From: JABFSM01 sp963762545
GTDB taxonomy: Bacteria; Gemmatimonadota; Gemmatimonadetes; Gemmatimonadales; GWC2-71-9
Reading direction: 5' to 3'
Length of the DNA stretch: 64,000 nucleotides
Assembly: GCA_963762545.1 (NCBI GenBank)
Contig: CAVXLC010000002.1
Span: 372,001 to 436,000, forward strand
The stretch's first letter is position 1, and each line of letters begins with the position of its first letter. Below, piece by piece: positions 49,423 through 57,733 of this stretch. The position numbers and the translations under genes are program-made. Below the pieces are notes generated by a model. The model made no database searches. It was not told the DNA's origin and saw only the letters and a list, made by a program, of their open reading frames with translations.

Positions 49423-51123
49423 ATGAAAACCTCCCTTCGCCCGGTACTGCTCGCGCTGGTCGCTCTCGGCTCCGCCTGCGGTGGCACCCCGACTCAGCCG
49501 AACCCCAATACCCTCCCCACCCCGAGCGTGGCGTGTGCCGCGACCCCCCCGACCCAGCTGGCCGTGGGGCAGCATCTCGTGCTCGATCCGTCGGCGACCA
49601 GCGGCTGTCTCCGGATCCCGCCGGCGGGTGCGGCCGGCGCGCAATACCTCCTGGTGCTGGCGGCCACCTCGGGGGTTCGTTCCCCGACCGGAATCCAGGG
49701 GTCCTACGTGCTGCGGGGCAGCAATCCGGGCGGCGTGGTGGCGGCCCCGGCACCGACCCTGGTGGCTCCGGGCGCGGCCATAGCCGCGGCGCGGCCCTCG
49801 GCGGGTGCGCAATTCGACGCCCTGCTCCGGAGCCGGGAGCAGGAGCTCCTGGCCCAGCCGGGCGCGCGCATCGCCCCCGCCGCCGCGGCGCCGGTCACCG
49901 CCCCGCCCGTCGTGGGGGAGGTCCGGAGCTTCAATTCGTGCGGCAACCTCACCTGCAGCACGTTCGTCACCGTGCAGGCCACCGCGCGCTACGTGGGCAC
50001 CCATGTCGCTGTGTACATGGATAACGCGGTGCCCCAGAACGACACGCTGAAGGACGCCGACTACGCCGAGCTTGGCGTGGCGTTCGACACCTACCACTAC
50101 CCCATCGATACCACGGCGTTCGGGCGGGAATCGGACCTCGACGGCAACGGCGTGGTGGACATCCTGATGACCGACGCGGTCAACAGCCTGACGCCCGACT
50201 GCACCAACGGCAGAGTGCTCGGCTATTTCTTCGGCGGTGACCTGCTCAACAACACCGGCTCGAACCACGGCGAGATCTTCTACACCCTGGTGCCGGCCCC
50301 CCTGTCGGGCACCTGCAACGCCATCGACCGGCGAACCGCGGTAGACAACATCAAGCCGACGCTGATCCACGAGTTCCAGCACATGATCAGCTTCAACCAG
50401 CACGGCCTGGTGCGGGGCGGCAACGCGGAAGAGGTCTGGCTGAACGAGGCCTTGTCTCATTTTGCCGAAGAGCTCGGCGGCCGCCTGATTCCCAACGCCC
50501 AATGCACCCCGACCTTCCCCTCCTGCCGGAGCCAGTACACCAGCGGGGATATTTTCAACGGCTACGACTACCTGTCCAACACCGAGTCCAATTTCGTGAT
50601 CTTCCCCACCAACTCCACCGGCACCCTTCCGGAGCGGGGTGCGGTCTGGATGTTCCTGCGGTGGACGCTGGACCAGTTCGCGGCGGACTCGATTCTCGGA
50701 ACCAGCCTTACCCGGGCGCTGGTGGGAACCCAGCTCACCGGTGCCGCGAACCTGGTGGCCGCCACCGGGGGGAATCTCTCTACCATGATTCCCGAGTGGA
50801 TGATGGCCACCTACCTGGACGACGGTCCCGATCTTCCCGACGAGGCGACCGGCCGGCTCCGCTTCAAGAGCTGGGGGTTGCGGGGGATCTGGACCGATCC
50901 CCGCAATGCCCAGTTCTTCCCGTCCGGCTTCCCGCTCACGCCCGACGTGATCGGGGGGAGCTACTCCCGGACCGGGACGCTCCGAGCGGGGTCGGGCCGT
51001 CATTTTCTCATCGCGCAGGGTGCCCAGGGCGCCGAGGTCGATCTCCAGGTGCTCAAGAACGCGGCCGGCGACCCCCTCGATCCGACCCTGCTGAGCCGGT
51101 TCGGCCTCGTGCGGATCCATTGA
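49423..51123 (+). CDS. Secreted lipoprotein metallopeptidase with HEFQH motif (hyicolysin/M30-like)
   Basis: A 566-aa lipoprotein: lipobox ALGSAC at residues 14-19, then a Pro/Thr-rich linker and a domain with GRESDLDGNGVVDILMTD (possible calcium loop). The zinc motif HEFQHMISFNQH, followed by EVWLNEALSHFAEE with a likely third ligand Glu, resembles the M30 hyicolysin family. A C-terminal beta domain follows. The open frame upstream of ATG 49423 is antisense to dnaE. The next gene starts in its stop codon, so it is the head of a three-gene unit. Substrate unknown. Confidence 0.78.
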   Translation: MKTSLRPVLLALVALGSACGGTPTQPNPNTLPTPSVACAATPPTQLAVGQHLVLDPSATSGCLRIPPAGAAGAQYLLVLAATSGVRSPTGIQGSYVLRGSNPGGVVAAPAPTLVAPGAAIAAARPSAGAQFDALLRSREQELLAQPGARIAPAAAAPVTAPPVVGEVRSFNSCGNLTCSTFVTVQATARYVGTHVAVYMDNAVPQNDTLKDADYAELGVAFDTYHYPIDTTAFGRESDLDGNGVVDILMTDAVNSLTPDCTNGRVLGYFFGGDLLNNTGSNHGEIFYTLVPAPLSGTCNAIDRRTAVDNIKPTLIHEFQHMISFNQHGLVRGGNAEEVWLNEALSHFAEELGGRLIPNAQCTPTFPSCRSQYTSGDIFNGYDYLSNTESNFVIFPTNSTGTLPERGAVWMFLRWTLDQFAADSILGTSLTRALVGTQLTGAANLVAATGGNLSTMIPEWMMATYLDDGPDLPDEATGRLRFKSWGLRGIWTDPRNAQFFPSGFPLTPDVIGGSYSRTGTLRAGSGRHFLIAQGAQGAEVDLQVLKNAAGDPLDPTLLSRFGLVRIH

Positions 51124-52007
51124 TCACGGCCGGCCGCCTCCGCGCGCTGCTGGTCCTGCTCGCCGTTCCGCCGGGCCTCGCCGGCCAGGCCCGGCCGGTG
51201 CCGGTCATTCTCGGGTTTCCTTCCAGTGTGCAAGCCGCCGGGCTCGCCGGTGCCGGGGTGGCGCTTCCGGGTTATGCCGGCGCCCTGTTCGTGAATCCCG
51301 CCGGGCTGGCGCCGATCCGGGTGCTGAGCGTGGAGGCCGGCTTTTCCCGCACCAGCGACCAGTCCACCTACGCCATGGCCGCCGCGGCCAGTCGGGTGGG
51401 CCGCTTCAACGTCGGCGTGGGGGCGCGCTACCTCCTGTTTCCGGCAAGCTCGGCCACCTTCGACAACCTGTCGTCGGTGGCCGCGGTGGTGTACCGCTAC
51501 GGCGCCATCGCGCTGGGCGGGAGCACCAAGTACGTCTCGGTCGAAGAGCGGCACGGACCGACCACCCGCTCGGTGACGTCCGACCTGGCGGTGCAGGTCG
51601 CCTTCTTCGACATCGCCGCGCTGGCGCTCGCGGTGCAGAACGTGGGGCAGGCCAAGATCTCCGGCAACGGCCTCCAGCTGCCCGATGCCCTGCACCTCGG
51701 GTTCAGCCTCAACCTGCTGGACACGTTTTCCAACGGGCGGCTGCTCGCCACGGTCGAGAGCGTGTGGTCCGAGGGCGATCATGGGCGCACCGTGCTGGGC
51801 CTCGAGGCCGGCGCGGTGGTCTCCGGCCTCGGCATCGTGGCGCGGGTGGGCAGCGGCCGCCAGCCCGGCCTGGCCGGAGGGCTGCTCTCCAACACCACGT
51901 TCGGCGCGAGCATTCTGGTGGGGCGGGCCCGGCTGGACTACGCCTTCCAGCACCGCAGCGCGCTGGGGCGGGACGTCCATCTGGCCGGCGTCCGCTGGAC
52001 GCCGTGA
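51120..52007 (+). CDS. PorV/PorQ-like outer-membrane barrel protein
   Basis: A 295-aa barrel with a TTG start (51120-51122) overlapping the upstream stop. Signal peptide of about 22 residues, then LGFPSSVQAAGLAGAGVALPG and LFVNPAGLA, the N-terminal hallmark of the PorV/PorQ/UPF0164 barrel family, followed by repeated strands (VGVGARYLLFPAS, GLGIVARVGSG). PorV proteins serve in type IX secretion in Bacteroidota; whether this one does is unknown as no other T9SS gene is here. It lies between two secreted or membrane-anchored peptidase genes. Confidence 0.75.
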   Translation: MITAGRLRALLVLLAVPPGLAGQARPVPVILGFPSSVQAAGLAGAGVALPGYAGALFVNPAGLAPIRVLSVEAGFSRTSDQSTYAMAAAASRVGRFNVGVGARYLLFPASSATFDNLSSVAAVVYRYGAIALGGSTKYVSVEERHGPTTRSVTSDLAVQVAFFDIAALALAVQNVGQAKISGNGLQLPDALHLGFSLNLLDTFSNGRLLATVESVWSEGDHGRTVLGLEAGAVVSGLGIVARVGSGRQPGLAGGLLSNTTFGASILVGRARLDYAFQHRSALGRDVHLAGVRWTP

Positions 52008-53119
52008 CGCGCCGCCGCCTCCTCATGGGAATCCTCGTCACCGCGCTCGCGCTGATTCTGGGCTATGGAACGGCGTACGTCGCCAGCGAGGACGTGCGCT
52101 ACCTCACCCGCGCGGGCATCGAGCAGACCGCCATTCTCGAGAAGCGCAAACCCATCGCGAAGCTGGTGGCCGATACCTCGCTCCCCGCCGACACCCGCGC
52201 CTACCTGCGGCTGGTGCTGGCGGTCCGGCAGGAGGCGGCGGATCTCGGCCTGGAGGCGGCCAAGACCTACACCACGTACAGCGACATCGGCCGGGACACC
52301 CTGCTGCTGGTCCTGTCGGCGTCCCCCAAGAACTGCATCTGCCCCTACCTGTGGAAGTATCCGATCGTGGGCCGGATTCCCTACAAGGGCTTCTTCGACC
52401 TGAAGATGGCCCAGCGCGCGGCCGACGCGATGACCGCCAAGGGGTACGACATCTCCCTCCGCCCCGCCGCCGCGTACTCGACGCTGGGCTGGTTCGAGGA
52501 CCCGCTGCTCTCGACTGCGATGGTCAAGGACTCGGTCGAGCTGGCCTCGCTGGTGTTCCACGAGATCGCCCACAACACGCTCTACGTGAAGAGCGCCACG
52601 CCGTTCAACGAGAGCTTCGCGCAGCTGGTGGGATACCGGGCCACCGAGGAATTCTTCCGACGCCGCGGCGACACCGTCCTGGCGGCCCGCGCCCGGGACC
52701 GCTGGCACGACGAGATCGTGCTGGGGGAGTTCTACGACGGACTGCTGAACCGCCTGGAGGCGTTCTACGCCGGCAGGCCCGCCGGCGATTCGCTCGAGGC
52801 GGGACGCGTGGCCATCGGGCAGTGGGCCCGGGAGCAGCTCGAGGGTCCGCTGGGCGCGCGGCTCCGCACCTTCCGAGTGGGCCGGCTGGCCGCCCGTCCC
52901 ATCAACAACGCGACCCTGGTCGGGGTCCGGATCTATCGGACCCACCTGGACTGGTTCGACCGGTGGTACGAGGGGAACGGCGCCAGCGTCAAGCAGAGCG
53001 TCGCGGCGCTGCGGCGTCTCATGGAGGGGGTCACCGGAGACAGCGCGTTCGTCCGCCTCAAGGCGGGCCTGCCGGATTCGGCGTCGGCGGGCGGCGTCCC
53101 ACCGCCTGGAGTATCTTAG
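52004..53119 (+). CDS. Predicted membrane-anchored aminopeptidase (PF10023-like)
   Basis: A 371-aa protein. An N-terminal membrane helix (MGILVTALALILGYGTAYVA) is followed by a helical metallopeptidase-like domain with FHEIAHNTLY (HExxH zinc motif) and NESFAQLVGYRATEEFF downstream, where the second Glu ligand is expected. This matches the uncharacterised predicted-aminopeptidase family. It starts at GTG 52004 overlapping the barrel stop (GTGA). Third gene of a run with the HEFQH peptidase and the barrel. Confidence 0.82.
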   Translation: MTRRRLLMGILVTALALILGYGTAYVASEDVRYLTRAGIEQTAILEKRKPIAKLVADTSLPADTRAYLRLVLAVRQEAADLGLEAAKTYTTYSDIGRDTLLLVLSASPKNCICPYLWKYPIVGRIPYKGFFDLKMAQRAADAMTAKGYDISLRPAAAYSTLGWFEDPLLSTAMVKDSVELASLVFHEIAHNTLYVKSATPFNESFAQLVGYRATEEFFRRRGDTVLAARARDRWHDEIVLGEFYDGLLNRLEAFYAGRPAGDSLEAGRVAIGQWAREQLEGPLGARLRTFRVGRLAARPINNATLVGVRIYRTHLDWFDRWYEGNGASVKQSVAALRRLMEGVTGDSAFVRLKAGLPDSASAGGVPPPGVS

Positions 53120-53166
53120 GAGCCCTTGGTGTCCCGATTCCCTGACTCTCTGGCGCGCCGCTTCCA

Positions 53167-54510
53167 ATGAATCACGACAAACTGCTCTCCGAGCTCAACG
53201 AATTCCTGTCCATCCCGAGCATCAGCACGCTCCCGGCGAATGCGGCGGACTGCCGCCGCGCCGCCGCCTGGCTCATGAGCGAGTTCCGGGCCCTGGGCTT
53301 CCCGGTGGTCGAGCTGCTCGAGGGTCCCGGCCATCCGGTGGTGTGGGCCGAGAGCCCCCGGGTCGAAGGCAAGCCGACGGTGCTCTGTTACGGCCACTAC
53401 GACGTGCAGCCGGTCGATCCGGTGGACGAGTGGATCTCCCCGCCGTTTCAGCCGACCGTGCGAGACGGCAAGCTCTACGCCCGCGGGGCCGTGGACGACA
53501 AGGGCCAGGTGTTCACGCTGCTCAAGGCCTACCAGGCGTCGCTGGGTGCCGACGGCACGCCGCCGCTCAACGTGAATTTCATCATCGAGGGCGAGGAGGA
53601 GTGTGGCGGGCGGGTGATTTTCGACCTGCTCCGCGCCGAGCCGGAACGGACCGCGGTGGACGCCGTGGTGGTGGCCGACATGGGGTACTATGCTCCCGGT
53701 CTCCCGGCGGTCTACACCGGGCTGCGGGGCATGTGCTACGCCGAGATTCATGTGCGCACGCTGCAGCGCGACCTGCATTCGGGCAGCTACGGCGGCGTGG
53801 CGCCCAACGCGATGGAGACGCTGGTCCGCCTTCTCACCGACCTCAAGACCCGCTCCGGGCGGATCAACGTCCCCAAGCTCTACAAGTCCATCGAGCCGCC
53901 CACCAAGGTCGAGCGCAAGGCGTGGAAGAGCCTGCCCTTCGACGAAAAGAAGTTCCTCAAGGACGAAGTGACCGGACGCGCCCTGACCGGGCTCAAGCAG
54001 TTCTCCGTGCTGGAGCGGGTCTGGGCGCTTCCTACCTTCGAGATTCACGGCATCCGGGGCGGGTTCACCGGCGAGGGGGCCAAGACGGTGATCCCGGCCC
54101 AGGCTATGGCCAAGGTGAGTCTCCGGCTGGTGCCCGGGCATTCCTACGAGAAGGTGGGGAAGTGGCTCACCCGGGCCGTGAAGAAGCTCGCGCCATCCTA
54201 CGCCGATGTGGAAGTGAAGCTGCTCCACGGCGGAGACCCGGTGAAGTGCGATGTGAGCCACCCCGCGTTCCAGGTGCTCGATCAGGCCTTTGAGGCGGTC
54301 GTGGGGCAGCGCACCGTCTCGGTGCGTGCCGGCGGCTCGATCCCGGTGGTGCCGGAGCTTCAGCGAGGCGGGGCGCCGGTGCTGCTGACCGGCATCGGAC
54401 TTCCCGATGACGGGCTGCACTCACCCAACGAAAAGGTGGATCTCCAGCAGATCTGGGACGGGATCGAGGTGTTCGGGAAGTTCTTCCAGATGTTCGCGGA
54501 GAAGGCCTAG
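53167..54510 (+). CDS. M20-family dipeptidase/carboxypeptidase-like
   Basis: A 447-aa cytoplasmic di-zinc peptidase. Zinc and catalytic residues are visible in CYGHYDVQPVD, GAVDDKGQ, EGEEECGG and VADMGYY, and a dimerisation domain follows with DLHSGSYGG. It ends with GLPDDGLHSPNEK, carrying the last His ligand. This is the arrangement of the CNDP/PepV-like M20 dipeptidases. No signal peptide. Starts at ATG 53167, 47 nt after the aminopeptidase gene. Its stop TAG shares a CTAG with the stop of the convergent gene. Confidence 0.92.
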   Translation: MNHDKLLSELNEFLSIPSISTLPANAADCRRAAAWLMSEFRALGFPVVELLEGPGHPVVWAESPRVEGKPTVLCYGHYDVQPVDPVDEWISPPFQPTVRDGKLYARGAVDDKGQVFTLLKAYQASLGADGTPPLNVNFIIEGEEECGGRVIFDLLRAEPERTAVDAVVVADMGYYAPGLPAVYTGLRGMCYAEIHVRTLQRDLHSGSYGGVAPNAMETLVRLLTDLKTRSGRINVPKLYKSIEPPTKVERKAWKSLPFDEKKFLKDEVTGRALTGLKQFSVLERVWALPTFEIHGIRGGFTGEGAKTVIPAQAMAKVSLRLVPGHSYEKVGKWLTRAVKKLAPSYADVEVKLLHGGDPVKCDVSHPAFQVLDQAFEAVVGQRTVSVRAGGSIPVVPELQRGGAPVLLTGIGLPDDGLHSPNEKVDLQQIWDGIEVFGKFFQMFAEKA

Positions 54511-55064
54511 CCGGGTTCGTCGCCCTGCGGGGGCCGCTTCTGGCCGCCGGAGTACCGGGCCTCGGTGCGGGCGTGCAGCTCGTCCACGCCGATCAGGGCG
54601 CGCACCGAGGCGATGATGCCCGCCACGACGTCATCGGCCCAGTACGGGTCGGGTCGCTGATCCTTCGGAAGGTCCGCCGCCTTGCCCTCGAGGAACCGGA
54701 TGGCGGTGGCAATCCATTGAGTCTGGGCTCCCTCCACCAGCGACCACGCGCCGGTGGCCCGGAGCTCGATATCGGCCAATTCCTGCAAGAGCGGCTCGAT
54801 GCCCGCGGTGACCCGTTTGTCCCGCAGCCGCTCCGCGGTGGCGGTCAGCACGGTGGCCCGCTCGGTTTCCTGGGGTTCGGGCAGCGGGGCCAGGTAGTGG
54901 CGCTGATCGGCCACCATTTCCGCCAGCCGGACGCAGACCGCCCGAATGGCCGGGGTCAGCGCGGGAGGCACCTCTTTGGCCCAGCTGGCCGCCGCGCGGA
55001 GGATATCCTCTGCCTTCCCGTCGGCCAGTGCCTCCAGCCTCTTCTTATCGAGCGGCTCCGCCAT
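54507..55064 (-). CDS. Hypothetical helical protein
   Basis: A 185-aa protein, almost all alpha-helical by composition: Ala, Leu, Glu, Arg rich, with LRDKRVTAGIEPLLQELADIEL, and a conserved-looking core DPYWADDVVAGIIASVRALIGVDELHAR. No signal peptide or metal motif. It is downstream of lipB and could be at the end of the pdh/lip unit; a TATCTT box 9 nt before its ATG may give it a separate start. I do not recognise the family. Confidence 0.55.
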   Translation of the reverse strand: MAEPLDKKRLEALADGKAEDILRAAASWAKEVPPALTPAIRAVCVRLAEMVADQRHYLAPLPEPQETERATVLTATAERLRDKRVTAGIEPLLQELADIELRATGAWSLVEGAQTQWIATAIRFLEGKAADLPKDQRPDPYWADDVVAGIIASVRALIGVDELHARTEARYSGGQKRPPQGDEPG

Positions 55065-55100
55065 AAGGCCCCAAAGATAACAGGACCGCCGAACCCGAAG

Positions 55101-55814
55101 TCAGGTTTCGGCCACCGGCGCCGTGGGCTCGCCGGCGCCCACTGTGGCCGCGGCACGGGTCGCCGTCTCCCGCTCGAACACCTCGCCGAACCTCCGGATC
55201 ACGGCCGCGCGCGCTGCGCCTCCCAGTCCGCCCCGCGCGCCGCCGGTTTCCCGCGCCACGCTGGTCATGGTGACTCCCGGGATGCCGCAGGGGACGATCA
55301 GATCGAACAGCGAGAGGTCGGTCGTCACGTTGAGGGCAAAGCCGTGGAGCGTCACCCACTGCTTCACGTGAATGCCGATGCTCGCGATCTTCCGGCCGGA
55401 GGTCCACACCCCGGTCTTCCCCGGATTCCGTTCCGCGGCGACGTCCAGGTCGGCCAGCCCGCGGATCAGGGCCTCCTCCAGCTGCCTCAGATACCAGTGC
55501 AGGTCACGCCGGTAGCCGCTCAGGTCGAGAATCGGATAGCCCACCAGCTGCCCCGGGGCGTGCAGGGTCACGTCGCCGCCCCGCTCGACCTCGAAGACGT
55601 CGAGGCCCCGGGCCTCGAGGAGCTTCCTGGGGAGGGGCAGGCTCGAGTCCCTGGTGCTGCGCCCCAGGGTGACGACCGGGTCGTGCTCGACCAGCAGGAG
55701 AACGTCCTCGGAGAGCTCGCCAGCCAGCCGGCGCCGGCAGAGATCGCGCTGGAGCTCGAGCACCGGCCCGTAGGCCCGTCGGCCCAGGTCGATCACCGCG
55801 ATGGGCGAGCTCAT
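55101..55814 (-). CDS. lipB: Octanoyltransferase LipB
   Basis: A 237-aa enzyme that transfers octanoate from acyl carrier protein to the lipoyl domains of E2 and related proteins. Seen: LVEHDPVVTLGR, the RGGDVTLHAPGQLVGYPI signature, GRKIASIGIHVKQWVTLHGFALNV, with the catalytic Lys, and LIVPCGI with the catalytic Cys. The C-terminus is extended by about 40 Ala/Thr-rich residues. It overlaps the membrane-protein gene by 4 nt. It lies in the same run as lipA and the pyruvate dehydrogenase genes, whose E2 is its substrate. Confidence 0.94.
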   Translation of the reverse strand: MSSPIAVIDLGRRAYGPVLELQRDLCRRRLAGELSEDVLLLVEHDPVVTLGRSTRDSSLPLPRKLLEARGLDVFEVERGGDVTLHAPGQLVGYPILDLSGYRRDLHWYLRQLEEALIRGLADLDVAAERNPGKTGVWTSGRKIASIGIHVKQWVTLHGFALNVTTDLSLFDLIVPCGIPGVTMTSVARETGGARGGLGGAARAAVIRRFGEVFERETATRAAATVGAGEPTAPVAET

Positions 55815-56257
55815 GACGCGGCGGGCCGCGCCGAGAGCCGCCGTCCCATGATCAGGCTCAGGATGGCGGCCACCGCGACGAGGCCGAGGAGCCCGGGACG
55901 GCCGGAATACGCGAAGACCGGCCAGATCAGCAGGACCGACAGGACGAACGAGCCGAGCCCCGCCACGATCGCGAGCATCGAGCGGCGCCAGGGATTGCCG
56001 AGCGGAGCGAGGAAGGACCAGGCGGCGAATCCCGCCAGGACGATTCCGGCGGGCGTGCCGAGCAGCAGCATCAGGGCGTGGGGGGAGCTCAGGGTGAGCC
56101 TTGACCCGGGCGGAACCGACGCCTTGAGGACGTCGACCCCGTAACTCACCAGCGCCTGCAGTCCGACGCCGACCACCGCGCCGAACCCGAGGGCCCCGGC
56201 CACCACACCCAGCGGATCCGGTGCCGGCGGGCCGCCCTGCGCCGAGGGTTCACTCAT
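55811..56257 (-). CDS. Small four-helix membrane protein, function unknown
   Basis: A 148-aa protein with four predicted membrane helices (for example VVAGALGFGAVVGVGLQALV, ALMLLLGTPAGIVLAGFAAW, MLAIVAGLGSFVLSVLLIWP and GLLGLVAVAAILSL) and short loops. The N-terminus is Pro-rich. No family recognised. It sits 16 nt after lpdA and overlaps lipB by 4 nt, so it is translated with them, but nothing in it suggests a lipoate role. Confidence 0.65.
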   Translation of the reverse strand: MSEPSAQGGPPAPDPLGVVAGALGFGAVVGVGLQALVSYGVDVLKASVPPGSRLTLSSPHALMLLLGTPAGIVLAGFAAWSFLAPLGNPWRRSMLAIVAGLGSFVLSVLLIWPVFAYSGRPGLLGLVAVAAILSLIMGRRLSARPAAS

Positions 56258-56273
56258 GCCGGAAAGCTAACCG

Positions 56274-57668
56274 CTAGATGTGAATCACCCTTCCCATCGA
56301 GTCCAGGCACGCCTCGGCGATGGCCTCCGACAGCGTCGGATGGGCGTGGATGGCCAGATCGACCTCCTCGACCGTGTACTCGTTCTCCCGCGCCACCACC
56401 AGCTCGTGGATCATCTCGGAGGCGTGGCTGGCCACGATATGGGCGCCGAGAATCTCCCCGTATTTCTTGCCCCGGATGATCTTGACGAATCCTTCGGTTT
56501 CCATCGAGGCGCGGGCCCGCCCGTTGGCGGACATGGGGAACTTGCCGACCTGGTAGTCCAGCTTCTTCTCCTTGCATTGATCCTCGGTGAGGCCGATGCT
56601 GGCCACCTCGGGATGACAGTAGGTCACGCTGGGCACGTTGTCGTACATGATCGGGTGGGGCTTGTGGCCCGCGACCAGCTCGGCCACGAAGACCCCCTCG
56701 CGGCTGCCCTTGTGCGCCAGCATCGGCGGCCCGGCGACATCGCCGATGCAATAGACGCCCGGCGCGGTGGTTTCGAGCGTGGCGAGGTTGACCTTGACGA
56801 ACCCGCGATCGGTGAGCTCGACGCCGCTTTCCTTGAAGCCCATGCCCTCGGTGTTCACCGCGCGGCCGGCGGCCATGAGCACTTTCTCGGCCACCACCTT
56901 CTCGGTCTTGCCCCCCACCTCGACGTCCAGGCTCACCTCGTTGGCGGCGACGGTGGCCTTGAGCACCTTGGCGCCGGCCAGCACCGTGATGCCGCGCTTG
57001 CGGAAGCTCTTGGTCATCACGTCGGAGGATTCCGCGTCTTCGATCGGCAGCATCCGGGGCAGCGCCTCGATGAGCGTTACCTTGGTTCCGAACGCGTTGA
57101 AGATGTCGGCGAATTCGGTGCCGACCGCGCCGGCGCCCACGATCGCCATCGTGGCGGGCGCCTTCTCGAGGAACAGCGCCTCGTCCGAGCTGATCACGGT
57201 GGTCTTGTTGATGTCCAGGCCGATCTGGGGAATCCCCTTGACCCGGGAGCCGGTGGCGATGATGACGGCCTTCTTCGCCTCGTGGACCTCGGTGCCGACC
57301 TTCACCTTGCGGCCCGGCTGCAGGACGCCCTGGCCCTTGAGGACCGTGATCTTGTGCTTCTTCATCAGGAACTCGACGCCCTTGGAGTTCTGCTCCGACA
57401 CCTGGCGCGACCGCTTCATCGCCACGCCGTAGTCCCCCTTGACGCTCCCGACCTCAATGCCCAGGGCCTTGGCGTCGTGGCCGATCAGGTTGAGGGCGTA
57501 GGCGCTGTGCAGCAGGGCCTTGGTGGGAATGCAGCCGATGTTGACGCAGACCCCACCCAGCTTGTCCTTCTCGACGACGGCGGTGCTGAGCCCGAGCTGG
57601 GCCGCGCGAATAGCCGAGACGTAGCCGGCCGGTCCGCCGCCGATGATGATGACGTCGAATTGTGCCAC
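56274..57668 (-). CDS. lpdA: Dihydrolipoamide dehydrogenase (E3)
   Basis: A 464-aa flavoprotein that reoxidises dihydrolipoyl groups with NAD+. FAD motif IIIGGGPAGYVSAIRAAQLG at the N-terminus, redox disulfide GGVCVNIGCIPTK (CxxxxC), NAD motif IVGAGAVGTEFADIFNAFG, and the C-terminal HAHPTLSEAIAEA with the active-site His-Glu pair. It starts at GTG 57666-57668 with GGAG 6 nt before. The frame is open further upstream into pdhC. Separated from pdhC by 62 nt holding a word-array repeat. Confidence 0.96.
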   Translation of the reverse strand: MAQFDVIIIGGGPAGYVSAIRAAQLGLSTAVVEKDKLGGVCVNIGCIPTKALLHSAYALNLIGHDAKALGIEVGSVKGDYGVAMKRSRQVSEQNSKGVEFLMKKHKITVLKGQGVLQPGRKVKVGTEVHEAKKAVIIATGSRVKGIPQIGLDINKTTVISSDEALFLEKAPATMAIVGAGAVGTEFADIFNAFGTKVTLIEALPRMLPIEDAESSDVMTKSFRKRGITVLAGAKVLKATVAANEVSLDVEVGGKTEKVVAEKVLMAAGRAVNTEGMGFKESGVELTDRGFVKVNLATLETTAPGVYCIGDVAGPPMLAHKGSREGVFVAELVAGHKPHPIMYDNVPSVTYCHPEVASIGLTEDQCKEKKLDYQVGKFPMSANGRARASMETEGFVKIIRGKKYGEILGAHIVASHASEMIHELVVARENEYTVEEVDLAIHAHPTLSEAIAEACLDSMGRVIHI

Positions 57669-57681
57669 GATGTACTCCGGG

Positions 57682-57733
57682 AAACAGGATTGAGGATCGA
57701 GGATTGAGGATTGAGGTGAATCCTCCAATCCTA
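57682..57733. repeat. Word-array repeat, GGATTGA type, between pdhC and lpdA
   Basis: Four copies of GGATTGA/GGATCGA (57687-57714) followed by the inverted words AATCCTCCAATCCT (57719-57732), which can pair with the array. An 18-nt segment (57685-57702) is identical to 19047-19064 in the tRNA cluster, 38 kb away. Confidence 0.75.
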
